64,000 nt of DNA from Cryptosporangium phraense. Lineage in GTDB: Bacteria > Actinomycetota > Actinomycetes > Mycobacteriales > Cryptosporangiaceae. The stretch is from the NCBI RefSeq assembly GCF_006912135.1, contig NZ_VIRS01000023.1:47158-111157 (forward strand), written 5' to 3'. How positions within the stretch are numbered: the stretch's first letter is position 1; every line of letters begins with the position of its first letter. A program made the position numbers and the translations under genes. The notes under the pieces are model-generated. The model ran no database searches, had not been told where the DNA came from, and saw nothing but the letters and a program-made list of their open reading frames with translations. This document shows positions 17,568 through 25,150 of this stretch, in pieces.

Positions 17568-18380
17568 GTGATGGTGAACCGTCGGGAGCGCGTCCGGGCG
17601 GCGACGGTCCAGGAAATCAAGGACGTGGCGCGGAGGCAGCTGGTCGGCGACGGGCCATCAGCGGTCTCGCTGCGGGCCATCGCCCGCGAGATGGGGATGA
17701 CGGCACCGGCTTTGTACCGGTACTTCCCGAGTTTCGACCACTTGGTTCAGTCGCTCGTGACTGATCTGTCGACGGAGCTGTGCGCGGCCGTCGAGCACGC
17801 CCGCGATCTGGCGTCGCCGGACGACGCCGGAGCCCGGCTGCTCGCGGTGTGCCGGGCCTTCCGGGCCTGGTCGGTGGGGCACCCGGCCGAGTTCGGGCTG
17901 ATCTTCGGCGCACCCACGCCGGGGTACGGGACGCCGGCGTACAACGCCGGGCCCAGCGGCCTGACGCCGACGCAGACCAGCCGGACGGCGGCCAGCGACT
18001 CGGCCGGGTCGGACACCGACGAGAGCACGCCGGCCACCGAGCGGCTGGACAACGGCGGGGCCCGGTTCGGCCGGCTGTTCCTGTCGGCGTTCGCGGACGT
18101 CTGGCGGGAGCGTCGCTTCCCGACGCCGGAGTCCGACTCGCTGCCGCCGCGGCTCACCGAGCAGCTCGCGGCCTACCGTCAGCGGCTCGGCAGCAGCCTG
18201 CCGCTGGGCGCGCTGGCCGTGGTCTTCGGCTGCTGGATGCGGCTGTACGGGCTGGTCAGCCTCGAAGTCTTCAATCACATGAGCTTCGCGCTGCCCGACC
18301 CCGAGCCGTTCTTCGAGGGCGAGCTGGCCGAGATCGCGGCGCGTCTGTCCATCACCGACGTCGAGCCCGCGTTGCACTAA
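17568..18380 (+). CDS. TetR/AcrR family transcriptional regulator
   Basis: A regulator of about 270 residues. The N-terminal helix-turn-helix is clear: AVSLRAIAREMGMTAPALYRYF with the recognition helix APALYRYF, in the first 70 residues. The C-terminal ligand domain is of the actinobacterial TetR_C type (CRAFRAWSVGHPAEFGLIFGAP). A Ser/Thr/Gly-rich loop is inserted near residue 130. GTG at 17,568 gives good spacing to the GGAG at 17,556; GTG 17,562 and ATG 17,571 are alternatives. The stop shares one base with the start of the EAL gene (TAATG), so the two are coupled. Confidence 0.9.
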   Translation: MMVNRRERVRAATVQEIKDVARRQLVGDGPSAVSLRAIAREMGMTAPALYRYFPSFDHLVQSLVTDLSTELCAAVEHARDLASPDDAGARLLAVCRAFRAWSVGHPAEFGLIFGAPTPGYGTPAYNAGPSGLTPTQTSRTAASDSAGSDTDESTPATERLDNGGARFGRLFLSAFADVWRERRFPTPESDSLPPRLTEQLAAYRQRLGSSLPLGALAVVFGCWMRLYGLVSLEVFNHMSFALPDPEPFFEGELAEIAARLSITDVEPALH

Positions 18381-19765
18381 TGCCCGCGGTGGGATGCCGA
18401 ACCCCGGAACCCCGGCGAGCGAGCGGCCGCCGCCCGGGTCCCGCGGACGTCCGGCGACTGCTCGCCGACCGGAACCGGCCGGGGATCGGACCGGGCGGTG
18501 ACGACCGGAGCCCCGTCGTCTTCGCCCAGCCGATCCTCGACCTGGTCTCCGGAACGCTGTCCGGGTACGAAGCGCTGGCGCGGTTCCGCCAGTTCCCGGC
18601 CGCGACCCCCGACGACTGGTTCGCCGCCGCCCACCGCGGCGGCGTCGGGGCCGCGCTCGAGGCCTGCGCGGTCGCCGAGGCGCTGCGGCTGGGCGCCACC
18701 CGGCCACCCGGCACGGTGCTGTCGGTCAACGTCAGCCCGAGCGTCCTCGGCTCGGCCGAGCTGGAGGCCGTGCTGCCCGACGACCTCACCGGTTTGCAGG
18801 TCGAGGTCACCGAGCACGAACTGGCCGACGACAGCGCCGCCCTGCACACGGCGCTCGACCGGCTCCGGCAGCGGGGCGCCCGGATCGCGGTGGACGACGT
18901 CGGCGCCGGGTACGCCGGGTTCCGCCGGCTCGTCGAGGTCGCGCCGGACGTCCTCAAGCTCGACCGGGCGCTCGTCACCGGGGTGAGCCGGGAGCCCCGG
19001 AAGGCCGCGATGGTCGAGGCGATCGTGCAGTTCGGGGCGCGGACCGGCTCCCGGGTCTGCGCCGAGGGCCTGGAGACGGTCGAGGACCTCACGGTCGTCA
19101 CCGACCTGGCCGTCGGGCTCGGGCAGGGGTGGGTGATCGGGAAGCCGACCGCGGACTTCGCGGCCGTCGACCCGATCGCCCGGCAGGCCTGCCACGCCGG
19201 GCTCTCCGGCCCGGCCCGCGGGCTCTCCGGCCCGGCCCGCGGGCTCTCCGGCCCGACCCCCGGGCACTCCGGCTCGGCCCTCGGGCATTCCGGCCCGGCG
19301 CCGGGACAGCTGCTGGACCTCGCCGAGGTGCTCGAGACCCTGGCCGAGGTCCGGACGCATCGCGAGGCCGCCGCGGTGCTGGCCGGGGCGGCGACGCTGC
19401 TGGGCTGCTCGACGGTCGGGCTCGCCGTGCTCGACGGACGCCGGCTGGAGTACGAGGGCTCGTGGCCATTGTCCCGGGCCCCGGTCGCCCGCCAGGTCGT
19501 GGACGAGCGGGCCGTCGGTCAGGTGCTGGCCGGCCCGGTCGCGCCGGACACCGCTGAGCAGGCCTGGCTCACCGCCACCGGAACCCGCTCGATGGTACTG
19601 TTCCCGCTGGTCTCGGCCGGTAACGTCGTCGGGCTGCTGGCCTGTGGGCGGCGGCACGAGCACTGCTGGAGCCGGGCCGAGCTGCGTCCGGCCCGGACCG
19701 TCGCGGCCGCCGCCGGCGCGGTCATCGCTGCTCTCGGAGCCCCCACGGCGATCCGTACGCGGTGA
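18380..19765 (+). CDS. EAL-domain cyclic-di-GMP phosphodiesterase with C-terminal GAF domain
   Basis: A 461-residue soluble protein. The EAL domain (about residues 45-270) keeps the signature and metal residues: EAL at 64-66, NVSPS, EVTEHE, VDDVGAGYAG, LKLDRAL, EGLE and GQGW, so hydrolysis of cyclic-di-GMP is likely. A Gly/Ser/Pro-rich linker of five seven-residue repeats (about 274-308) leads to a GAF-like domain (about 315-460), which may sense a small ligand. It is translationally coupled to the upstream TetR gene, so the repressor probably sets its level. The 3' end overlaps the convergent dehydrogenase gene by 44 bases. Confidence 0.88.
   Translation: MPAVGCRTPEPRRASGRRPGPADVRRLLADRNRPGIGPGGDDRSPVVFAQPILDLVSGTLSGYEALARFRQFPAATPDDWFAAAHRGGVGAALEACAVAEALRLGATRPPGTVLSVNVSPSVLGSAELEAVLPDDLTGLQVEVTEHELADDSAALHTALDRLRQRGARIAVDDVGAGYAGFRRLVEVAPDVLKLDRALVTGVSREPRKAAMVEAIVQFGARTGSRVCAEGLETVEDLTVVTDLAVGLGQGWVIGKPTADFAAVDPIARQACHAGLSGPARGLSGPARGLSGPTPGHSGSALGHSGPAPGQLLDLAEVLETLAEVRTHREAAAVLAGAATLLGCSTVGLAVLDGRRLEYEGSWPLSRAPVARQVVDERAVGQVLAGPVAPDTAEQAWLTATGTRSMVLFPLVSAGNVVGLLACGRRHEHCWSRAELRPARTVAAAAGAVIAALGAPTAIRTR
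19199..19303. repeat. 21-base tandem repeat encoding the EAL-GAF linker
   Basis: Five in-frame copies of a 21-base unit beginning GGGCTCTCCGGCCCGGCC. The first two are identical and the later ones diverge. Each unit encodes a GLSGPAR-type heptad. Copy-number change would alter linker length without breaking the frame. Confidence 0.88.
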
Positions 19766-20936
19766 GCAGGTCCAGGAACGGGACCGCGTCGAACGCCTCC
19801 GGGCCGAGCACGCCGTTCCCCGACCAGGTGCCGGCGGCCAGCAGCTCCAGCGCCACGACCGGGTTGATCGCGGTCTGCCAGACCACGGCCTGCGCGCCGT
19901 ACTCGGCCATCGTCCAGGCGTTGTCGACGACGTGGTACAGGTACACCTCGCGCGGGCGTCCGTCGACGCCGGTACCGGTCACCCAGGTGCCGGCGCAGGT
20001 CTTGCCGCTCATCCGGTCGCCGAGCGTCGCCGGGTCGGGCAGGCAGGCCGCGACGACGTCCCGCGGCGACACCTCGACGCCCTTCACGGAGACCGGTTCC
20101 GTCTTGTCGAGCCCCAAAGCATGCAGCGTGCGAAGAACCCCGATGAACTCGGCGCCGAGCCCGTACTTGAACGTCACCCGCTTGGCCTTCACCCAGCGCG
20201 GGACGAGCAGCACCTCTTCGTGCTCGACGTTCACGCACTCGACCGGCCCGATTCCCTCGGGGAAGTCGAAGATCTCCGGCTCGCTGAACGGCTCGGTCGT
20301 GAACCAGCCCCGGTCGGCCTCCCACACCACCGGCGGGTTCAGGCACTCCTCGATCGTCGTCCAGATCGAGAACGACGGCGCGAAGATCTCGTTTCCGGAA
20401 TCGTCGGTCACCACCAGGTTCGCGCCGTCGCGGATCCCGATCTCGTCGATCTCCGAGAACAGGTGGTCGGCCGCGTAGCGGGCGAAGATGTCCGACAGCC
20501 CGGGCTCCACCCCGATGCCCACCAGCGCGAGCCGCCCGGCGTCGCGCCAGGCGTCGGAAGCCGCGAACTGCTCCTCGCCGAGCAGGACGCCGGTCTCGGA
20601 ATACGGTGCGGTGGGGTGCGGCCGCGACAGCGACATCGCCATGTCGAGGTAGTCGACGCCCGCGGCCTGGGCCGCGGCGAAGATCGGCAGCACGAACCGC
20701 GGGTCGACCGCGTTCAGCACGTGCGTGATCCGGTGCTCGGCGATCAGCGCCTCGACGGCGCTCTGGTCGGATGCGTCCACCTCGGCCGCGGTGAACCGGG
20801 CGTCAGCCGGTACCGCATTCGAAGCTCGGGCCAAGGAGTAGTCCGCCACCACCATCGTCTCGAAGAACTCTCGGCGGGCGGCGATGGCCGCGACCGCACT
20901 TCCGACCCCACCGGCACCGATGACAAGCACGCGCAT
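19722..20936 (-). CDS. saccharopine dehydrogenase family protein
   Basis: A 404-residue NAD(P)-binding oxidoreductase. The N-terminal Rossmann loop is VLVIGAGGVGSAVA, followed by VVADYSLARA at the end of strand 2 and the family block ITHVLNAVDPRFVLPIFAAA. The C-terminal domain carries GIGVEPGLSDIFARYAADH, which is common to lysine-6-dehydrogenase and saccharopine-dehydrogenase-like proteins. The exact substrate is unknown. It shares 44 bases with the convergent EAL-GAF gene. A TAACGGCGTTA inverted repeat at 20,947-20,957 lies just upstream of the start. Confidence 0.87.
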   Translation of the reverse strand: MRVLVIGAGGVGSAVAAIAARREFFETMVVADYSLARASNAVPADARFTAAEVDASDQSAVEALIAEHRITHVLNAVDPRFVLPIFAAAQAAGVDYLDMAMSLSRPHPTAPYSETGVLLGEEQFAASDAWRDAGRLALVGIGVEPGLSDIFARYAADHLFSEIDEIGIRDGANLVVTDDSGNEIFAPSFSIWTTIEECLNPPVVWEADRGWFTTEPFSEPEIFDFPEGIGPVECVNVEHEEVLLVPRWVKAKRVTFKYGLGAEFIGVLRTLHALGLDKTEPVSVKGVEVSPRDVVAACLPDPATLGDRMSGKTCAGTWVTGTGVDGRPREVYLYHVVDNAWTMAEYGAQAVVWQTAINPVVALELLAAGTWSGNGVLGPEAFDAVPFLDLLTAYGSPWGLREQR

Positions 20937-20954
20937 GCGGCCACGATAACGGCG

Positions 20955-21290
20955 TTAATTACGCAGCACTAGCTCTGAATCCGAAGGCACTGAGCCAACC
21001 AGCTCGCGGAAAGCGTTGAATTCCGCTTGTTCGGCCGCGGACTCGGCGTACGGCGAGATCCTGCTCAATTCGGTCACGGCCATCCGGATCTCCAGGGGTC
21101 CCCAGACCACTTCACCGGACGGCGGCAGGGCGTCGAGGGTCCGGGTCCATCCCTCGGGCGCGCGCGCGAGCACCGCGAAGAAGCCCGGCCCCAACTCCAC
21201 CGACGGGCCGTCGGCCTCGGCGGGCGCGCGCCGGAACAGCGCGGCCAGCCCGGTCCGGCGCGCCCGCCGGACCGTGGCCACGACGGCCAC
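20955..21290 (-). CDS. hypothetical protein (111 residues)
   Basis: A small protein I do not recognise. It has a basic N-terminus (VRRARRTGLAALFRRA) and a more conserved-looking acidic C-terminal half with WGPLEIRMAVTELSRISPYAES. There is no signal peptide or membrane helix. The GTG start directly abuts the TAG stop of the metallo-hydrolase/Rieske gene, so the two are translated from one message and may work together. Confidence 0.65.
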   Translation of the reverse strand: MAVVATVRRARRTGLAALFRRAPAEADGPSVELGPGFFAVLARAPEGWTRTLDALPPSGEVVWGPLEIRMAVTELSRISPYAESAAEQAEFNAFRELVGSVPSDSELVLRN

Positions 21291-22868
21291 CTACGACTCG
21301 GCGCCCGGCGCCACTGCTGGCACGGCCGGCGCGGGCTCCCCGGCCGGGTGGCTCCGCAGCGGGTGGCCCACCGACGTGAGGCACGACCCGTCCTTCAGCC
21401 GCCACTTCCAGCCGTGCATCTGGCAGGTGAGAACGCCGTCTTCGATCTTGCCGAACCGGGTCAGGTCGGCCTTCAGATGCGGGCAGCGGCGCTGCACGGT
21501 CCAGCCGTCGAGCTCGCAGTCTTCGTCGTCGGTGCTCTGCTCGGCGTACCAGCCCTCGACGTAGGTGAGCCGCTCCTCGCCCAGGCACTTGAAGAACGCG
21601 TAGACGAACTCGTTGTACGGGCCGACCCGGGCCGCGCTGAACCGGCACGACAGGAACAGGCTGTTCACCCAGTCGATCTCGTGGATCGCCACCAGGTGCT
21701 CGACCAGGTTCCGCGGCGCGGTGAACCGGTACCGCGCCCGCTCGCCGTCGAACAGCCGGACCTCGTGCTCGACGAAATCGATCACGAGGTCGACGTCGCC
21801 GCGCTCGGCGTCCTGGGCGATGAAGCGCAGCGGGCCGTTGATGCCCGCGGAGATGGCCTCGGCCTGCGGCAGCAGCGGCTCGATCCACTCTTTCAGGGCC
21901 GGGAACAGGTCGATCTCGGGGTGCGACCAGGACGCCTTCTCGGCCTCCAGCACGCCCTTCTTGCGCTGCTGGTACTCCCGCAGGTACGGCTCTTTGTTCT
22001 CACCGAACACACTGGACGGGTCGTACGGGTGCTCCACCGGGGCGCCGTCGGCACCGAAGTCGCAGACCGACCCGGGCAGCAGCAGGACCCCGTTGTCGTA
22101 CCCCTTCTCCTCCATGTGGTCGAGGAAGACCTGCTGGTCGGGGAAGATGTTGCCGGGGTCGGTGCCGAAGTCGTTGAACTGCCAGAGCTCCTCGTCGAGG
22201 AAGCACGGCGGGCCGGCGATCGGGACGATCCAGCTGGCCTTGAGGTCGTCGATGTAGCGGATCGTGCGGTCGAACTGCCGGGCCCGCTTCTGCTCGCCGA
22301 ACACCTGCTTGGCGTGGTCGGTCAGCTCGTACACCATCGGGTACCAGATCGCCCCGGAGTACTGGAGCATGTGGATGTCGACGTGCCCGAGCTCGGCGAA
22401 GGCCGACAGCTCGGTGGGGCGGGCGTCGTTCTGGTTGAGCAGCTTCTGGTGGCCGTCGTCGAGGTAGAGCGACGAGTCACCGATCGGGCCGTCGGTCGGC
22501 GAGATCAGCGCCTGGATCATGACCTTCAGGCCGTCGAGGTCGTGCACCTCGCCGTTCGTCGTCCGGAAGATCTTCGTGAACCCGAGGTCGCGCAGCGCGT
22601 CGTGCAGCTCGTCGGTGGGGTACTCGGGCAGCAGCACGGTGGCCGACTTCGAGATCCGCTTCAGGTTCTGCGGGTCGTAGTGGTCGCGGTGCAGGTGGGA
22701 GACGTAGAGGTAGTCGACCTGGCCGATCTCGTCCCAGTCGAGCTCGGAGTTGTCGGGGAACGGGAACCACGAGCCGAAGTAGCTCGGGTTCACCCACGGA
22801 TCGCAGAGCACGCTGCCGTGAGCGGTCTCGATCAAGGCACTCGCGTGGCCCAAGCCCGTGACTCGCAC
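21291..22868 (-). CDS. metallo-beta-lactamase-fold hydrolase fused to a Rieske [2Fe-2S] domain
   Basis: A 525-residue two-domain protein. The N-terminal metallo-beta-lactamase fold has HLHRDH at residues 58-63 and a VSHLH strand as in UlaG-like proteins. The C-terminal part has the Rieske ligands CPH and CQMHGW about 20 residues apart, roughly in residues 460-495. The same two domains occur in CMP-N-acetylneuraminate hydroxylase-like proteins, where they are part of an oxygenase, but here the order is metallo-fold first. An electron-transfer or oxygenase role is inferred. It is divergent from the CDF transporter and directly followed by a small gene on the same transcript. Confidence 0.87.
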   Translation of the reverse strand: MRVTGLGHASALIETAHGSVLCDPWVNPSYFGSWFPFPDNSELDWDEIGQVDYLYVSHLHRDHYDPQNLKRISKSATVLLPEYPTDELHDALRDLGFTKIFRTTNGEVHDLDGLKVMIQALISPTDGPIGDSSLYLDDGHQKLLNQNDARPTELSAFAELGHVDIHMLQYSGAIWYPMVYELTDHAKQVFGEQKRARQFDRTIRYIDDLKASWIVPIAGPPCFLDEELWQFNDFGTDPGNIFPDQQVFLDHMEEKGYDNGVLLLPGSVCDFGADGAPVEHPYDPSSVFGENKEPYLREYQQRKKGVLEAEKASWSHPEIDLFPALKEWIEPLLPQAEAISAGINGPLRFIAQDAERGDVDLVIDFVEHEVRLFDGERARYRFTAPRNLVEHLVAIHEIDWVNSLFLSCRFSAARVGPYNEFVYAFFKCLGEERLTYVEGWYAEQSTDDEDCELDGWTVQRRCPHLKADLTRFGKIEDGVLTCQMHGWKWRLKDGSCLTSVGHPLRSHPAGEPAPAVPAVAPGAES

Positions 22869-22919
22869 AGCGTTCCGACCCTTCCGCGGCGCCTACGCAC
22901 CGCCACCGTTCGACACCGA

Positions 22920-22938
22920 CTACGGCTTCCTACCGTAG
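22920..22938. promoter_or_regulatory. inverted repeat between divergent genes
   Basis: CTACGG-N7-CCGTAG lies 52 bases before the metallo-hydrolase/Rieske start and 75 bases before the CDF start. It could be an operator shared by both genes. No regulator is known for it. Confidence 0.4.
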
Positions 22939-23012
22939 CGGCCGGACAGAAATCCGGGCTCCCGAGGCCCTACTCACGGTTGCACCCCCCATCGATCGGC
23001 AATACACCGCCC

Positions 23013-23975
23013 GTGAGCGAGACCCCCACGATCGACGCCCCCGACGTCACCACCGCGAACGAGGGTGGTGAAAGCACGCTGACTGTGGTCGTCGCCGGTG
23101 CGGCGAACCTGGCCATCGCGGTCGCCAAGGCGGTCGGCGGCATCCTGGCCGGTTCGTCGGCGATGCTGTCGGAGGCCGCGCACTCGATGGCCGACACGAT
23201 CACCGAAGTGTTGCTGCTCACCGCGGTGAAGCGGGGCGAGCGGCCGGCCGACGACCAGCACCAGTTCGGTTACGGCCAGGCCCACTACTTCTGGGCGTTC
23301 ATCGCCGCGCTGGCCACGTTCACGGCCGGCTCGGTGTTCTCGATCTACCAGGGCGTCCACACGATCATCGAGGGCGAGGAGGCCGGCGACTACCTGGTCT
23401 CCTACATCGTCCTGGCGGTCGCGTTCGTCATCGAGTCGATCTCGCTCGGGCAGGCGATCCGCCAGGTCCGCGGCGGCGCGAAGCGCTCCCGCATGCATCC
23501 GGCCCGCTACCTGCGCCGCACTCCGGACACCGCGCTCAAGGCGGTCGCGTTCGAGGATTCCGCGGCCCTGGTCGGCCTGGTGGTGGCGGCCCTCGGCCTG
23601 GTGGTCACCGAGGTCACCGGCAGCGGCCTGTTCGACGGCATCGCGTCGATCGTCATCGGCGTCCTGCTCGCCTTCGTCGCGGTGACCCTCGGCCGCGACA
23701 ACGCCTCCTACCTGGTCGGACGCTCGGCCGCGCCGGCCGTCCAGGACCTGATCCGGCGGACGCTGAACGAGACGCCCGGCGTCGACGACGTCGTCATGCT
23801 CTACACCCAGCACCTCGGGCCGCACGAGCTGCTGGTCGCGGCCAAGGTCGATTTCACCGACACCGGCTCGGACGACATCGAGCGCACCGCCGAGAACGCC
23901 GAGCAGCGCCTGAAGGAGGCGATCCCGGCGCTGCGCGAGGTCTTCCTCGACCCGACGCCCCGCCGGACCCAGTAA
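23013..23975 (+). CDS. cation diffusion facilitator (CDF) family metal transporter
   Basis: A 320-residue membrane protein with about six transmembrane helices (about residues 20-220) and a C-terminal cytoplasmic domain of about 90 residues. HSMAD in the second helix and AFEDSAALVG in the fifth supply the metal site; Glu replaces the His of zinc-type CDFs, which leaves the metal uncertain (Zn, Mn, Fe or Co). The motif PGVDDVVMLYTQHLGPHELLVAAKVDF is the typical C-terminal dimer domain. GTG at 23,013 fits the first helix. It starts a plus-strand run with two RNA methyltransferases, 12 bases apart. Confidence 0.92.
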   Translation: MSETPTIDAPDVTTANEGGESTLTVVVAGAANLAIAVAKAVGGILAGSSAMLSEAAHSMADTITEVLLLTAVKRGERPADDQHQFGYGQAHYFWAFIAALATFTAGSVFSIYQGVHTIIEGEEAGDYLVSYIVLAVAFVIESISLGQAIRQVRGGAKRSRMHPARYLRRTPDTALKAVAFEDSAALVGLVVAALGLVVTEVTGSGLFDGIASIVIGVLLAFVAVTLGRDNASYLVGRSAAPAVQDLIRRTLNETPGVDDVVMLYTQHLGPHELLVAAKVDFTDTGSDDIERTAENAEQRLKEAIPALREVFLDPTPRRTQ

Positions 23976-23987
23976 TCTGAGCGGACT

Positions 23988-24587
23988 GTGTCCGACCACT
24001 ACTTCTCCGCGCAGCCGAAAGCCGAGAGCGCGCCCCGGCACGTGCGGCTGGCCCTGCGTGACGTGCAGGTCGGCCTGACGACCGACACCGGCGTCTTCTC
24101 CCCCACCGCGGTCGACGCGGGCACGCTCGTGCTGCTGGAGTCCGTGCCGGCTCCGCCGCCCACCGGCGACCTGCTCGACCTCGGCTGCGGCTACGGCCCG
24201 ATCACGGTGACCCTCGCCCGCCGGGCTCCGGACGCGCGCGTCTGGGGCGTCGACGTCAACGAGCGCGCCAGGGAACTGGCCCGGCTCAACACCGCGAGCT
24301 CCCCCAACGTCCGCATCGAAGGACCGGACGGGATACCGGACGACGTACGCTTCGCCACGATCTGGTCGAACCCACCGATCAAGGTGGGAAAGCCGGTCCT
24401 GCACGGGATGCTGCGCCGGTGGTTGCCCCGGCTGACCGCGGACGGGGTCGCATACCTGGTCGTGCAGCGGCACCTGGGGGCCGACTCGCTGCACAAGTGG
24501 CTGGAGGGCGAGGGTTTCCCGACCGACCGGCTAGCCTCCCGCAAGGGGTATCGAATTCTGGCGGTTCGAACGAGAGAGCAAGCGTGA
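23988..24587 (+). CDS. RsmC-like class I methyltransferase (rRNA guanine-N2 type)
   Basis: A 199-residue SAM enzyme equivalent to the C-terminal catalytic half of RsmC/RlmG. The SAM loop LLDLGCGYGP is at residues 62-71 and the target-base motif SNPPI near 122-126 (Asn-Pro-Pro-Ile is the signature of exocyclic amine methylation of guanine). By family it probably methylates guanine in rRNA, but the site is not known. The GTG start is 12 bases after the CDF stop. Its own stop overlaps the next start as GTGA. Confidence 0.9.
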   Translation: MSDHYFSAQPKAESAPRHVRLALRDVQVGLTTDTGVFSPTAVDAGTLVLLESVPAPPPTGDLLDLGCGYGPITVTLARRAPDARVWGVDVNERARELARLNTASSPNVRIEGPDGIPDDVRFATIWSNPPIKVGKPVLHGMLRRWLPRLTADGVAYLVVQRHLGADSLHKWLEGEGFPTDRLASRKGYRILAVRTREQA

Positions 24588-25150
24588 TCCATCAGCTTCG
24601 AGGCACGGAGCTCAAGCGTCTGCACCGCACCTGGCGGCGGCGCAGCGGCAGCCGGTTGGCGTTGCTGCTGGACGACGTCGGCAACCCGTACAACGTCGGC
24701 TCGATCACCCGGTCGGCGGCCGCGTTCGGCGTCGACCACCTGTACCTCTCCGGCTCGTCGGTCTCGCCGCGGGCGCCGAAGGCGGCCAAGACCGCGCTCG
24801 GCACCGACCGGTACCTGCAGTGGTCGGAGCATCCGACGATCGAGTCGGCGATCCAGGCCGCGAAGGACGACGGCTATCGCGTCGTGGGGATCGAGCTCGC
24901 CGATCCGGCGTCGCCGCTGGCCGACCTCGACCTGGCGACCGACGTCTGCCTGGTCCTCGGCCACGAGGAGCGCGGGATCTCGACCGCCGGGCTGGCCGGC
25001 TGCGACGCGATCGGGTACGTGCCGCTGATCGGCCGGGTCGGGTCGCTCAACGTGGCGACGGCGGCGGCGATCGCCTGCTACGAGGTCCGTCGTCAGGACT
25101 GGGCCGGTGCGTCCGGCTCGGCCGACGAGGAAGATCTCGCGGACGAATGA
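24584..25150 (+). CDS. SpoU/TrmH-family 2'-O-ribose RNA methyltransferase
   Basis: A 188-residue SPOUT (knotted) methyltransferase. All three motifs are visible: NPYNVGSITRSAAAFG (motif 1), CLVLGHEERGIS (motif 2) and PLIGRVGSLNVATAAAIACYE (motif 3). It has no N-terminal RNA-binding extension. It is expected to methylate a guanosine or other ribose in tRNA or rRNA. GTG at 24,584 overlaps the preceding gene as GTGA. Its stop overlaps the glycosidase start as ATGA, so three consecutive genes are coupled. Confidence 0.92.
   Translation: MIHQLRGTELKRLHRTWRRRSGSRLALLLDDVGNPYNVGSITRSAAAFGVDHLYLSGSSVSPRAPKAAKTALGTDRYLQWSEHPTIESAIQAAKDDGYRVVGIELADPASPLADLDLATDVCLVLGHEERGISTAGLAGCDAIGYVPLIGRVGSLNVATAAAIACYEVRRQDWAGASGSADEEDLADE

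Noticed and set aside
21027..23012. Long upstream extension of the CDF transporter frame
   Set aside because: It is antisense to the metallo-hydrolase/Rieske gene; the transporter's similarity begins after GTG 23,013.
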